Positions 34,797 to 43,980 are shown, counted from the stretch's first letter. The stretch: 64,000 nucleotides of DNA from Prevotella sp. (GCA_017617615.1 JAFZVV010000007.1:124001-188000), one strand, 5' to 3'. The notes: a model not told the origin generated them from the letters alone. A program made the numbers and translations.

Positions 34797-37496
34797 ATGG
34801 AATTAGCAAGCAAGTACACCCCACAGGACGTGGAGTCGAAATGGTATCAGTATTGGCTTGACCACAAGCTGTTCAGTTCGAAACCCGATGGCCGAGAGCC
34901 ATACACCATCGTCATACCACCGCCAAACGTGACGGGTGTCCTCCACATGGGACATATGCTCAACAACACCATCCAGGACATCCTGGTGCGGCGCGCACGC
35001 ATGGAAGGCAAGAACGCCTGCTGGGTTCCCGGCACCGACCACGCTTCCATCGCCACCGAAGCCAAGGTGGTGAAAAAACTGGCAGAGCAAGGCGTGAAGA
35101 AGCACGACCTTACCCGCGACCAGTTCCTGGAGCACGCATGGGACTGGACCCACGAGCACGGCGGCATCATCCTGAAACAGCTGCGCCGCCTGGGTGCCTC
35201 GTGCGACTGGGACCGCACGGCATTCACGATGGACGAGAAACGCAGCGAGAGCGTCATCAAGGTGTTCGTCGACCTCTACAACAAGGGCTATATCTACCGT
35301 GGCATGCGTATGGTGAACTGGGACCCGAAGGCGCTGACAGCCCTCTCCACCGAAGAGGTGATATACAAAGAGGAGCAGAGCCACCTGTTCCACCTGAAAT
35401 ACTATGTCAACGGACTCACCACCCTCGACAACGAGGCCTCCCTGATTGAAGCAGGCAACGTCATCCACAAGGATGCCAAAGGCTATTACGCCGTGGTGGC
35501 CACCACACGTCCGGAGACCATCATGGGCGACACCGCCATGTGCATCAACCCCAAGGACCCGAAGAACCAGTGGCTGAAAGGCCGCAAGGTCATCGTACCG
35601 TTGGTGGGCCGTGTGATTCCGGTCATCGAAGACCGCTACGTCGACATCGAGTTCGGAACGGGATGTCTGAAAGTCACCCCCGCCCACGACACCAACGACT
35701 ATATGCTGGGCAAGACGCATAACCTGGAGACCATCGACATTTTCAATGCCGATGCCACCATTTCGGAAGAGAGTCCCCTCTACGTGGGCATGGACCGCAT
35801 GGACTGCCGTAAGCAGATTGTGAAAGACCTGCAGGAAGCCGGCCTGATGGAACGCGTGGAAGACTACACCAACAAGGTGGGCTATTCGGAGCGCAACCCC
35901 GACACCGCCATCGAACCGCGCCTGTCGCTGCAGTGGTTCCTCAGCATGAAACACTTTGCCGAGATAGCCCTGAAGCCGGTCATGGACGGTGAGATGCAGT
36001 TCTACCCTGCCAAGTACAAGAACACCTACAAGAACTGGCTGGAGAACATCCAGGACTGGTGCATCTCGCGCCAGTTGTGGTGGGGACATCGCATCCCGGC
36101 ATATTATTACAATGATGCCGACGATTTCGTGGTGGCAGAGAACAGGGAGAAAGCCCTCCTACTCGCACGCGAGAAGAGCGGCAACGCACAGTTGCAAGAC
36201 AGCGACCTGCGCCAGGACGAAGACGCCCTCGACACCTGGTTCTCGTCGTGGCTGTGGCCCATCAGCCTCTTCGATGGCATCAACAACCCCGGCAACGAGG
36301 AAATCAACTACTACTACCCCACCGCCGTTCTCGTGACCGCCCCCGATATCATTTTCTTCTGGGTGGCACGCATGATCATGTCGGGCGAGGAGTATTTGGG
36401 CAAATACCCCTTCAAGAACGTCTATTTCACCGGCATCGTGCGCGACAAGCTGGGACGCAAGATGTCGAAGAGCCTCGGCAACTCCCCCGACCCCATCGAA
36501 CTCATCGACAAATATGGGGCCGACGGCGTGCGTATGGGCATGATGCTCTCCGCCCCTGCAGGCAACGACATCCTCTTCGACGAGACACTTTGCGAACAAG
36601 GGCGCAACTTCAACAACAAGATTTGGAATGCCTTCCGCCTGGTGAAGGGACTCGAGGTGGCCGATATCGAACAGCCCACGGAGTGCCGCATCGCCACGGA
36701 ATGGTTCGCCGCCAAACTGCGTGAGACTAATGCCGAACTCAACGACCTCTTCGAGAAATACCGCATCTCCGAGGCGCTGATGGCAGTCTACCGCCTGTTC
36801 TGGGACGAGTTCTCGAGCTGGTACCTGGAGATGGTGAAGCCCGCCTATGGCTCTCCCATCGACCGCAAGACCATGGAGACGACACTCAGTTTCTTCGACA
36901 CACTGCTCAAGATGCTGCACCCATTCATGCCCTTCATCACCGAGGAATTGTGGCAGCATCTCTACGACCGTGCCGAGGGCGAGAGTATCGTGCGCGAGTG
37001 CCTGAACGTAGGCAATCCCATAGATGGCGACAGCGACATCATCGCGAGCATCGAGAAGGTGAAGCAGGTGGTGTCGGGCGTGCGCCTCATCCGCAACCAG
37101 AAAGTCATCGCGCCGAAAGAGAAACTCACCTTGCAGGTAGTGGCCACCGACAGCTACGCGCCATTTGCCGAGGTCATCGCCAAGATGGCGAACCTCGAGT
37201 CGTTCGAGGTGGTGGACAGCAAGCCCGCCGACGCTGCACAGTTCATGGTTGGAACCGACGAGTTCGCCGTGCCACTGGGCAACCTCATCGACGTGGCTGC
37301 CGAGATAGAGAAACAGGAGGCCCAACTGAAACATCTCGAAGGCTTCCTCGCCGGCGTGGAAAAGAAACTGCAGAACGAGCGTTTCGTCGCTAACGCCCCC
37401 GAAGCGGTAGTGGCCTTGGAGCGCAAGAAGCGCAGCGATGCCACCGAGAAAATCGCGTCACTCAAAGCCTCGCTTGCCGAACTGAAGAAGAAATAA
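34797..37496 (+). CDS. valS: Valyl-tRNA synthetase
   Basis: 899 aa from [17 protein letters not shown]-type motif [14 protein letters not shown] (about 42-55); editing domain with [23 protein letters not shown] motif [13 protein letters not shown] (about 555-567). The C-terminal coiled coil ([20 protein letters not shown]...) is the ValRS tRNA-binding arm. It charges tRNA-Val in the cytoplasm. A TTG two codons upstream is an unlikely start. Confidence 0.97.
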   Translation: MELASKYTPQDVESKWYQYWLDHKLFSSKPDGREPYTIVIPPPNVTGVLHMGHMLNNTIQDILVRRARMEGKNACWVPGTDHASIATEAKVVKKLAEQGVKKHDLTRDQFLEHAWDWTHEHGGIILKQLRRLGASCDWDRTAFTMDEKRSESVIKVFVDLYNKGYIYRGMRMVNWDPKALTALSTEEVIYKEEQSHLFHLKYYVNGLTTLDNEASLIEAGNVIHKDAKGYYAVVATTRPETIMGDTAMCINPKDPKNQWLKGRKVIVPLVGRVIPVIEDRYVDIEFGTGCLKVTPAHDTNDYMLGKTHNLETIDIFNADATISEESPLYVGMDRMDCRKQIVKDLQEAGLMERVEDYTNKVGYSERNPDTAIEPRLSLQWFLSMKHFAEIALKPVMDGEMQFYPAKYKNTYKNWLENIQDWCISRQLWWGHRIPAYYYNDADDFVVAENREKALLLAREKSGNAQLQDSDLRQDEDALDTWFSSWLWPISLFDGINNPGNEEINYYYPTAVLVTAPDIIFFWVARMIMSGEEYLGKYPFKNVYFTGIVRDKLGRKMSKSLGNSPDPIELIDKYGADGVRMGMMLSAPAGNDILFDETLCEQGRNFNNKIWNAFRLVKGLEVADIEQPTECRIATEWFAAKLRETNAELNDLFEKYRISEALMAVYRLFWDEFSSWYLEMVKPAYGSPIDRKTMETTLSFFDTLLKMLHPFMPFITEELWQHLYDRAEGESIVRECLNVGNPIDGDSDIIASIEKVKQVVSGVRLIRNQKVIAPKEKLTLQVVATDSYAPFAEVIAKMANLESFEVVDSKPADAAQFMVGTDEFAVPLGNLIDVAAEIEKQEAQLKHLEGFLAGVEKKLQNERFVANAPEAVVALERKKRSDATEKIASLKASLAELKKK

Positions 37497-37504
37497 TTGC
37501 ACCG

Positions 37505-37545
37505 AAAGCCCTTTTGAAAGCATCACAACCTTTCAAAAGGGCTTT
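37505..37545 (+). terminator. Terminator after valS
   Basis: A perfect 16-bp stem (AAAGCCCTTTTGAAAG with CTTTCAAAAGGGCTTT) and a 9-nt loop, 8 bp after the stop. The following U-run is short. Confidence 0.7.
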
Positions 37546-37552
37546 GATGATT

Positions 37553-37633
37553 CTAAGGACCCTAAGAACCCTAAAGCCCCTAAAGACCCTAAGAACCTTA
37601 AACACCCTAAACACCCCATAGCCCCTAAAACAC
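37553..37633. repeat. 9-bp tandem repeat, CTAAnnACC type (nine units)
   Basis: Nine units beginning CTAAGGACC, CTAAGAACC, CTAAAGCCC, CTAAAGACC and CTAAGAACC fill the space between the valS terminator and the start of the C10 protease. Confidence 0.85.
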
Positions 37634-37643
37634 CCCTTATCCC

Positions 37644-39935
37644 ATGAAACACAAGTCACTACTATCCTTATTGTTCCTCGTCGTCGCCCTGTTCTGCGAC
37701 GCACAAGTCATCTCCCAGCAACAGGCACGCCAGAAAGCCATGTCGTTCATGCAACAACAAGGCATGGCGGTGAAGAAGGGCATCGTGGAAGCGCCACTGA
37801 CGCTCTCTCAAGCCACCCACACCCCTTTCTATGTCTTCAACGCCACCGAAGACAAGGGATTCGTCATCGTTTCTGCCGACAAGCGCACCGAAGAGATTCT
37901 CGCCTACGACATGGACAGCCAGTTCGATGAGAAGCGTCTCTGCGAGACCATGCGGATATGGCTGGAAGACTATGCCGCGCAGATTGACGCGATACAGAAC
38001 GGACACATGGCCACGAAACCCATGCACATCGAGAACCACGCCCCTATCGGGAAATTGGTTTCCACGGCATGGGGTCAGGGCGACGACACCGAAACCGGCG
38101 AAGCCTACAACCAGCTTTGCCCTACTATCGGCGGCATGCATTGCGTCACGGGATGTGCAGCCACTGCCATGGCACAGGTGATGCGCTACCATGAATGGCC
38201 GAAGTCCAACACCGCCGTGATACCCGGATACACACCCAACGACGACATCGGCTACCTCTCGTCACTGCCTAAAATCAAATTCTCCTGGAACGACATGCTC
38301 GACCGCTACGACGAGGGACAGACGGCAGCACAGGAGAAAGCCGTGGCACAGCTCATGCTCTATTGCGGACAGGCACTGGAGATGAACTATGGCACCGATG
38401 CCTCTTCGGCATCCGCCAGCAGCTTTATCAAGGCACTGCGCAACTACTTCGACTACGACGTGAACACACGTTATGTGAGACGCACCGACTATTCTGCCGA
38501 AGCCTGGGACAACCTGATATACAACGAACTGAAAAACGGACGACCGGTAATCTACCATGGTTCCAACCCCGGTGGTGGTCATGCCTTCGTCTGCGACGGC
38601 TATGACGGCCAAGGGTTCTACCACATCAACTGGGGATGGGACGGCAAATACAACGGTTTCTTCAAGCTTTCAATCCTCAACCCCAGGGGTGGAGGCACTG
38701 GAAGCAGCGCCTCCAACAACGGCTACTCCTCCGATCAGGGAGCCGTGGTAGGCATACAGAAACCGACAAGCACCACCGATGAGAAACGCACCCTTACGCT
38801 CGAAGACTTCACCCGCGACGGACATACGCTGACGGCAGAGTACTGCAACCGCACGGGATTGCCCGGCGACTTCGACTATGGGTTCGCCTATCAGGATGCC
38901 GCAGTGGGTGGCAACTCGTTCAAGGTACGCAAGACCACCGAGTATTACGATACATACGATACCCACACCTCCAACCTCAACCTCGACAACATGTCGCTCA
39001 GCGACGGCACCTACCGGTTCTATCCCTATGCCATCCTCTCGGGATGCGGATGGTATCATGTCATCGGCGACTACAAGAAATTCTATGAGGTGGTCTTCAG
39101 TGGCGGACAGGTGACGTCAGTCACTTACCACCCACGTGCCCATCTGGTCATCACCAACGTGGAATGTGTGAGCAACAGAATCGTGAACCAACCACAAGAG
39201 GTGGCCATCACCGTACGCAACGATGGAGAGGAGTTCACCGACCTCTTCTACCTCTTCGCCTCGAAGACAAACGAGAAGGGAGAGGCAGTCGACCAGGTGT
39301 GCATGCCCATTGAGTCGGGAAGCGAGGAACAGACATCGCTGTTCTTCTTGCCCGATGCCACGGGGAAATGGAAGGTTTGGCTCGACATCGTGGAAGACGG
39401 CTCCAACAACATCTCTCCATGGGAGGTGGATATCAAGGCGGCACCGACCTCGGCTACCAAACTCAGCGTGGTGTCCTACGAAATCGACACCTATACCGAT
39501 GCCGTGTTCCGGGTGAAGATACGCAACAACAACTCCGACGGGTATTACATGCCCATCCTTTGCTATCTTTTCGAGGATGGAAAGACCTACAACATCGCCT
39601 ATGACAAGACACAGAACCTGAACATTGCTCCCGGGCAGACCACCGAACTAACATTCCGTTTCGAGAGTCTGCAGATGGGACATTCCTACGCCATACGGTT
39701 GAGGGCATACGCCGACCACCAGACAAAGACGCTCGACTGGCTGGGCAGTCGCTACACCTTCACTGTCGACGGTATTTTCGACCCTGTGGACGTACCGGAG
39801 ATTTCCCATCACCCCACAGTGTCGTCGGATGTCTATTCCATCTCCGGGGTGCTCATAAAGAAAAACGCCACCACCCTCGACGGACTGCCCAAGGGCATCT
39901 ATATCGTCAACGGGAAGAAAGTGGTGAAAGATTGA
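37644..39935 (+). CDS. C10-family cysteine protease (streptopain type) with T9SS-like C-terminus
   Basis: 763 aa. Signal peptide ending FCDAQ, then an inhibitory prodomain (about 20-125; FYVFNATEDKGFVIVSADKR). The catalytic cysteine is in HCVTGCAATAMAQVMRYHEW (about 170-190) and the catalytic histidine in GGGHAFVCDGYDGQGFYHIN (about 310-330). Two beta-sandwich regions follow. The last 40 residues (VYSISGVLIKKNATTLDGLP, KGIYIVNGKKVVK) have the pattern of T9SS C-terminal sorting domains, so the enzyme is probably exported across the outer membrane by the system to which PorE and the plug protein belong. Confidence 0.93.
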   Translation: MKHKSLLSLLFLVVALFCDAQVISQQQARQKAMSFMQQQGMAVKKGIVEAPLTLSQATHTPFYVFNATEDKGFVIVSADKRTEEILAYDMDSQFDEKRLCETMRIWLEDYAAQIDAIQNGHMATKPMHIENHAPIGKLVSTAWGQGDDTETGEAYNQLCPTIGGMHCVTGCAATAMAQVMRYHEWPKSNTAVIPGYTPNDDIGYLSSLPKIKFSWNDMLDRYDEGQTAAQEKAVAQLMLYCGQALEMNYGTDASSASASSFIKALRNYFDYDVNTRYVRRTDYSAEAWDNLIYNELKNGRPVIYHGSNPGGGHAFVCDGYDGQGFYHINWGWDGKYNGFFKLSILNPRGGGTGSSASNNGYSSDQGAVVGIQKPTSTTDEKRTLTLEDFTRDGHTLTAEYCNRTGLPGDFDYGFAYQDAAVGGNSFKVRKTTEYYDTYDTHTSNLNLDNMSLSDGTYRFYPYAILSGCGWYHVIGDYKKFYEVVFSGGQVTSVTYHPRAHLVITNVECVSNRIVNQPQEVAITVRNDGEEFTDLFYLFASKTNEKGEAVDQVCMPIESGSEEQTSLFFLPDATGKWKVWLDIVEDGSNNISPWEVDIKAAPTSATKLSVVSYEIDTYTDAVFRVKIRNNNSDGYYMPILCYLFEDGKTYNIAYDKTQNLNIAPGQTTELTFRFESLQMGHSYAIRLRAYADHQTKTLDWLGSRYTFTVDGIFDPVDVPEISHHPTVSSDVYSISGVLIKKNATTLDGLPKGIYIVNGKKVVKD

Positions 39936-40018
39936 ATCCGGGCTTCGCCCGATTGAAAATTGAGTCCGGCCTTCGCCCGATTGAAAATTGATTCCGGCCT
40001 TCGGCCGATTGAAAATGG
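39936..40018 (+). repeat. Three 28-bp hairpin repeats starting at the stop codon
   Basis: Units at 39936-39963, 39964-39991 and 39992-40018 share CCGG-CTTCG-CCCGATTGAAAAT. Each can form a CGGGC/GCCCG-type hairpin with a TTC loop. The first base follows the TGA of the C10 protease gene directly. A reversed single copy follows the mazG stop in the same way. Confidence 0.85.
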
Positions 40019-40083
40019 AAAATTGAAAATGGAAAATTAAGCTTCGCTTGAACATCGGCGGCGCCTATTCTTCAAAAAACAAC

Positions 40084-40139
40084 AATCAACCGAATCACAC
40101 GAAAAACATGCTATTTATTTCGTGTAGATTCGGTTGATT
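40084..40139 (-). terminator. Long inverted repeat, probable ald terminator
   Basis: The left arm 40084-40104 and right arm 40118-40139 pair over 21 bp with one bulged A. On the minus strand the stem is followed within a few bases by GTTTTTTG, which suits termination of the ald transcript. Confidence 0.6.
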
Positions 40140-40206
40140 CGTGTTCGTTATTCTAACAATTCTCTAATTCGATAATTCGGGATAAACTTACTAAGATGGC
40201 ATATTT

Positions 40207-40250
40207 CCCTTTAACTCCCCTTTAACTTCCTTATAACTTCCCTTAGTTTA
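40207..40250. repeat. 11-bp tandem repeat, CCCTTTAACTT type (four units)
   Basis: CCCTTTAACTC, CCCTTTAACTT, CCTTATAACTT and CCCTTAGTTTA. The last unit covers the ald stop codon and its two final codons. A longer array of the same unit lies beside dnaA at 63706. Confidence 0.8.
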
Positions 40251-41352
40251 GATTTATCTCCTCATACGGCAATTCGAAGACATCGGCCACCGCTTTGTAG
40301 GTAACCTTTCCCTCCACCACATTGAGGCCCTTGAAGAGTGCCGGGTCGTCCTTGCACGCTTTCTTCCAGCCCTTGTCGGCCAGGGCGAGGGCGTAGCGCA
40401 GCGTGGCATTGGTGAGCGCGATGGTCGACGTATTGGGCACGGCACCCGGGATATTGGCCACGGCATAGTGCACGATACCATCCACGGTATATACCGGTTC
40501 GGAGTGCGTAGTGGGCTTCGAGGTCTCGAAGCACCCGCCCTGGTCGATGGCAACGTCGACGAGCACGGTGCCCGGCTGCATGAGTTTCAGCATGTCACGC
40601 GTGATGAGATGCGGGGTCTTGTCGCCGGGGATGAGTACCGAGCCCACAACGATATCGACATCCGGCAATTCCCGTAGGATATTATGTTTGTTGGAGTAGA
40701 TGGGCAACACGTTGGGTGGCATCTCTGCCGTGAGCTTACGCAACAGCGGCAGCGAGATATCGGTAATGATGACCTGTGCACCCATGCCGGCAGCCACACG
40801 GGCGGCAGCCTGTCCCACAACGCCACCACCGAGCACCAGCACCTTCGCGGGTTTCACGCCGGGAACGCCGCAGATGAGTTTTCCCTTCCCGCCTTTCGTC
40901 TTCTGCAGGTAATAGGCGCCATTGATGGTGGCCATGCGTCCTGCCACCTCACTCATCGGGATGAGGAGCGGCAGCGAACGGTCGGGCAACTGCACCGTCT
41001 CGTATGCCACGCACACTGCCCCGCTCTTGATCATCGCTTCGGTAAGTGGCCAGTCGCAGGCGAAATGGAAATAGGTGAAGAGCACCTGACCTTTCTTCAC
41101 CAGCTTATACTCGGGTTCGATGGGCTCCTTCACTTTCACTATCATGTCGGCAATGGCATACGTCTCCTCTATGGTAGGCAGTATCTTGGCTCCCGACTTC
41201 ACATATTCGTCGTCACTGAATCCGCTTCCCTCTCCTGCGGTGTGCTGCACATAGACCTCATGGCCGTGGTGCACAAGTTCTGCCACTCCTGCGGGCGTCA
41301 TTCCCACACGGCTTTCATTGTTCTTAATCTCTTTTGGAATACCAATTTTCAT
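40243..41352 (-). CDS. ald: Alanine dehydrogenase
   Basis: 369 aa. N-terminal MKIGIPKEIKNNESRVGMTPAGV, catalytic-region TYFHFACDWPLTEAMIKSGA, and the NAD-binding KVLVLGGGVVGQAAARVAAG motif (about 170-190). It interconverts alanine with pyruvate and ammonia using NAD. The chain length is standard, but the last residues (NLN) and the stop codon are formed by an 11-bp repeat array, so the C-terminal end has probably been reshaped. Confidence 0.95.
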   Translation of the reverse strand: MKIGIPKEIKNNESRVGMTPAGVAELVHHGHEVYVQHTAGEGSGFSDDEYVKSGAKILPTIEETYAIADMIVKVKEPIEPEYKLVKKGQVLFTYFHFACDWPLTEAMIKSGAVCVAYETVQLPDRSLPLLIPMSEVAGRMATINGAYYLQKTKGGKGKLICGVPGVKPAKVLVLGGGVVGQAAARVAAGMGAQVIITDISLPLLRKLTAEMPPNVLPIYSNKHNILRELPDVDIVVGSVLIPGDKTPHLITRDMLKLMQPGTVLVDVAIDQGGCFETSKPTTHSEPVYTVDGIVHYAVANIPGAVPNTSTIALTNATLRYALALADKGWKKACKDDPALFKGLNVVEGKVTYKAVADVFELPYEEINLN

Positions 41353-41401
41353 AGTCTTTTCGGATTTTTTGTTAAACTTTCAGGTATAGTAACTTTGCTA
41401 G

Positions 41402-41409
41402 CAAAATTA
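41402..41409 (-). promoter_or_regulatory. Promoter of ald
   Basis: Minus-strand TAATTTTG fits the -7 box and gives a leader of about 44 nt. Directly opposite, TAACTTTG lies on the plus strand at 41390-41397, four bases away. Confidence 0.5.
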
Positions 41410-41453
41410 CAAAAAAACATGATTCGTTGTACCATTTTTGGAAAAAAAATGAA

Positions 41454-41485
41454 TAAAAAAAGAGATGCCACGATAAGACATCTCT
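41454..41485 (-). terminator. Terminator of the LRR/dockerin gene
   Basis: AGAGATG (41461-41467) pairs with CATCTCT (41479-41485). On the minus strand the stem is followed by seven T. It lies 77 bp after the stop codon. Confidence 0.7.
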
Positions 41486-41561
41486 ATAATGGATTTGTGA
41501 AAAACAGTTGATGATTTCTATTTCTATAATTCTCCCATTCGGAATAACTCAAAAAGCATGG

Positions 41562-43166
41562 TCATTCCTTGTTGAGGATGATATTAATCATCATCGTCAC
41601 GTCCGTCATGTTGATGAAGCCGTCGAAGTTGAGATCGGCCCTCTGCCACTTGAAATCGGTGACTTCCCTGCCGAGGATATAGTTGATGACTTGTGTCACG
41701 TCGGTCATGTTGATGAACGTGTCGTCGTTGGTGTCGCCAAGGAGTCCGCTCACCACGCTCTCGTCGATGGGAAGGATGGTGGTGAATCCGCTCCAATGCT
41801 CCGCATTCTTATAGTCGTCGACAACCCTTGCCAACACATAGAGCGGCACGCTGAGATTAGTCTCCGTGAATGTCGTCTCGCTGATAGCAGGTGGTTCCAC
41901 GGCATAATACACGATAGCCTCCAGGGCAGAACAAGCCACGAAGAGGTTGCTGCCCAGCGTGGTGACCGATGCCGGCATGATGATGGTCTTCAGGCCGCTG
42001 CAAAGGCGGAACGCGCCGTCGCTGATGGTCGTTACGGAGGTGGGGAGGACGAGACTCTTCAGCAGCCGGGCAGAATAGAAGCCATACTCCCCAATGGTGG
42101 TGACGGTGGAAGGCATGACGAAGTCGCTCAACTTTGCGCTGGGATAACACAGCAACGTTTGCTGGTCTTTATCGTATAGCACGCCGTCGAGGCTGCTAAA
42201 GGTTGTATTCTCCTCTGCCACGGTAATGGTTGTCAGACTGGAGCACCCGCAGAATGGCAATCTGGCAATCTCCGACACATGGGCGGGGATGGTGATCTTC
42301 TTGATCTTGCTGCAGTTCTCGAAAGCACGGTAACCGATGGTCTTCAGGTTCTCGGAGAGTGTGATTTCCGTTATTCCGTAGCACAGGCTGAACGCATAGT
42401 CGGCGAGTGTCTCCACGGCATCGGGCAACGTGACTCTCGTTAACTTATTGCAATGATAGAAAGCCTTCACCCCCACGCTGGTCACCGAAGAAGGAATGTC
42501 TATCTCGCTGAGCGCCAAGCAGTAATAGAACACGCTGTCGTTGATGGCGGTGATGCCCTCTGGCAGGTCGATGGCAGAGAGTTGCGAACACCCATGGAAA
42601 GCGTGTTTACCGATGTCGCCAACAGTTTCGGGGATGTTGATGGCCGTGATGTAGGCGCACCCCTGAAAGGCCGAAGGGGCGATGACAGTAACCGTCGCCG
42701 GAAGGGTGACATCACCAGCCACTGTTCCGGGGGTGGCGATGAGGGTGGTGACATCCTTGTCATATAACAGTCCCTCGACGATGGTGTATGCAGGGTTCTC
42801 TGCATCAACGGCAATGGAGGTGAGGGATGGACAATCGGCGAAAGGAGCGGTTCCCAAGTCGGTGAGCGTGGCTGGCAGAGAGATGCTGGTAAGTTTTGCC
42901 GACTCCCGGAAAGTGCCGTTCTCTACGGCAGTGACCGTATAGGTATTCTCACCGTTAAAAACCGTCATGGGGATTACGATATCACCCTCGTAGCATTTCC
43001 TGAAAGTGAACGACGTGCCTGAACCCGTCGACGTTGGTTCTTCCACCACCTTCACGGTAGTATCCGAGGTGAGCTCATACCAAATTTCGTCGGCCTCGAA
43101 AGGTGTAGCGTAAAGCCCTTGTGCAAACAAGAGGGCCAACATGAATAGCAGATACTGTTTGTTCAT
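41562..43166 (-). CDS. BspA-like leucine-rich repeat surface protein with dockerin-type C-terminus
   Basis: 534 aa from MNKQYLLFMLALLFAQ. After the signal peptide come about 90 residues of beta sequence, then roughly fifteen BspA/TpLRR repeats (for example LTSISLPATLTDLGTAPFAD, ITAINIPETVGDIGKHAFHG). The last 60 residues hold two dockerin/F-hand repeats (GDTNDDTFINMTDVTQVINY and ADLNFDGFINMTDVTMMINI). BspA-type repeats mediate adhesion in oral and gut bacteria. The dockerin-type ending is shared with two proteins of the operon at 44081-49313, suggesting a common docking or sorting route. The upstream 13 codons of open frame carry no signal sequence. Confidence 0.85.
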   Translation of the reverse strand: MNKQYLLFMLALLFAQGLYATPFEADEIWYELTSDTTVKVVEEPTSTGSGTSFTFRKCYEGDIVIPMTVFNGENTYTVTAVENGTFRESAKLTSISLPATLTDLGTAPFADCPSLTSIAVDAENPAYTIVEGLLYDKDVTTLIATPGTVAGDVTLPATVTVIAPSAFQGCAYITAINIPETVGDIGKHAFHGCSQLSAIDLPEGITAINDSVFYYCLALSEIDIPSSVTSVGVKAFYHCNKLTRVTLPDAVETLADYAFSLCYGITEITLSENLKTIGYRAFENCSKIKKITIPAHVSEIARLPFCGCSSLTTITVAEENTTFSSLDGVLYDKDQQTLLCYPSAKLSDFVMPSTVTTIGEYGFYSARLLKSLVLPTSVTTISDGAFRLCSGLKTIIMPASVTTLGSNLFVACSALEAIVYYAVEPPAISETTFTETNLSVPLYVLARVVDDYKNAEHWSGFTTILPIDESVVSGLLGDTNDDTFINMTDVTQVINYILGREVTDFKWQRADLNFDGFINMTDVTMMINIILNKE

Positions 43167-43192
43167 GCGAATTATATTATTCGTTATTTTGA

Positions 43193-43258
43193 CAGGAATG
43201 ACCATGATATGAGAAAACTAATGATTAAACAGGAATGGCCATGAATTGACCATGAATT
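43193..43258. repeat. ACAGGAATG/CCATGAATT repeats after the GxxExxY gene
   Basis: ACAGGAATGACCATGA and ACAGGAATGGCCATGA occur about 37 bp apart, and CCATGAATTGACCATGAATT is a direct duplication. The ATTCATG core, here mostly in reverse orientation, is the same as in the array on the other side of the gene. Confidence 0.65.
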
Positions 43259-43259
43259 A

Positions 43260-43715
43260 TCAGAAATTATCTATATAGTATTCATCCTTATGATAAAATG
43301 GTTCCATGTTCTTATCAAGCAACACGCATTCATTTGTTTCCTCGAAGTATGCGTAGCGTTCGCCTTGCAAACTGGGTTGGCCGAAATTGATGAGCAGGCC
43401 GATGGGTTTCTTTGTCAACCGAAGATAGTTGAACAGTTGAGAACGATGAGCAGAATTCAATTCACTCACAGACTTTAGTTCTATAACTACATCATCAACC
43501 ACCAAGTCCATTTTATATTGTTTTTCCAATTGACGGTTCTTATAGAAACACATCAGTAGCTTTTCCCTTTCATTCTCTATTCCGCGTTCCAACAGTTCCA
43601 AATGTAGCGCTTCATTATAGATAGGTTCAAGAAGTCCCCAGTTTAACTCGGTATGCACTTTCATTGCTGCACCAATAATAGCGTATACCAAATCCTTATA
43701 TTTTGTTGGATCCAT
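43260..43715 (-). CDS. GxxExxY-family protein (PD-(D/E)XK nuclease-like)
   Basis: 151 aa. The family motif is GLLEPIYNEAL (G..E..Y, about residues 27-37). The core DLVVDDVVIELKSV (about 81-94) resembles the D...ExK strand of PD-(D/E)XK nucleases, and LRLTKKPIGLLINFG is the usual C-terminal signature. These proteins are widespread in Bacteroidota, often in several copies, and their role is not established. The gene is bracketed by ATTCATG-type repeats, with only 16 bp between the last ACAGGAATG repeat block and its stop region, which suggests the gene and repeats belong together. Confidence 0.88.
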   Translation of the reverse strand: MDPTKYKDLVYAIIGAAMKVHTELNWGLLEPIYNEALHLELLERGIENEREKLLMCFYKNRQLEKQYKMDLVVDDVVIELKSVSELNSAHRSQLFNYLRLTKKPIGLLINFGQPSLQGERYAYFEETNECVLLDKNMEPFYHKDEYYIDNF

Positions 43716-43774
43716 ATAAATGAAGTTTCAACATCATATTCAGAATTATACACGATAATCCATGTCAAATTACC

Positions 43775-43960
43775 AATTCACGAGAATTCATGGACAATTC
43801 ATGAGAATTCATGTCTAAGCTCAAGGAATATTCATGAAAATTCATGGGCAATTCATGAGAATTCATGTCTAAATCAAAAGACTATTCATGAAAATTCATG
43901 GGCAATTCATGAGAATTCATGTCTAAATCAAAAGAGTATTCTTGAGAATTCATGTCGAAT
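43775..43960. repeat. Helically phased ATTCATG array (54-bp higher-order repeat)
   Basis: ATTCATG or a one-base variant recurs every 10-11 bp in pairs of pairs. The full unit is 54 bp: TATTCATGAAAATTCATGGG, CAATTCATGAGAATTCATGT, CTAAATCAAAAGAC. There are two near-identical full units plus partial units at each end. Many sites contain GAATTC. Because 54 is divisible by three, one plus-strand frame stays open across it, but that is a by-product. Confidence 0.85.
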
Positions 43961-43980
43961 AACCATGAGCTCTAAACGAG

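Larger units (their letters stand above)
39936..40242. other. Repeat-filled convergent intergenic region
   Basis: 307 bp between the C10 protease and ald, almost entirely repeats: 28-bp hairpin units, an AAGCTTCGCTTGAACATCGG block shared with 31296-31340 and 63605, the long inverted repeat at 40084-40139 and the 11-bp units from 40207. Confidence 0.8.

Noticed and set aside
36159..37334. 391-codon minus-strand frame opposite valS
   Set aside because: It is a shadow frame; valS motifs are complete on the other strand.
43775..43960. CRISPR array
   Set aside because: The units have no unique spacers of constant length, and no cas genes are in the window.
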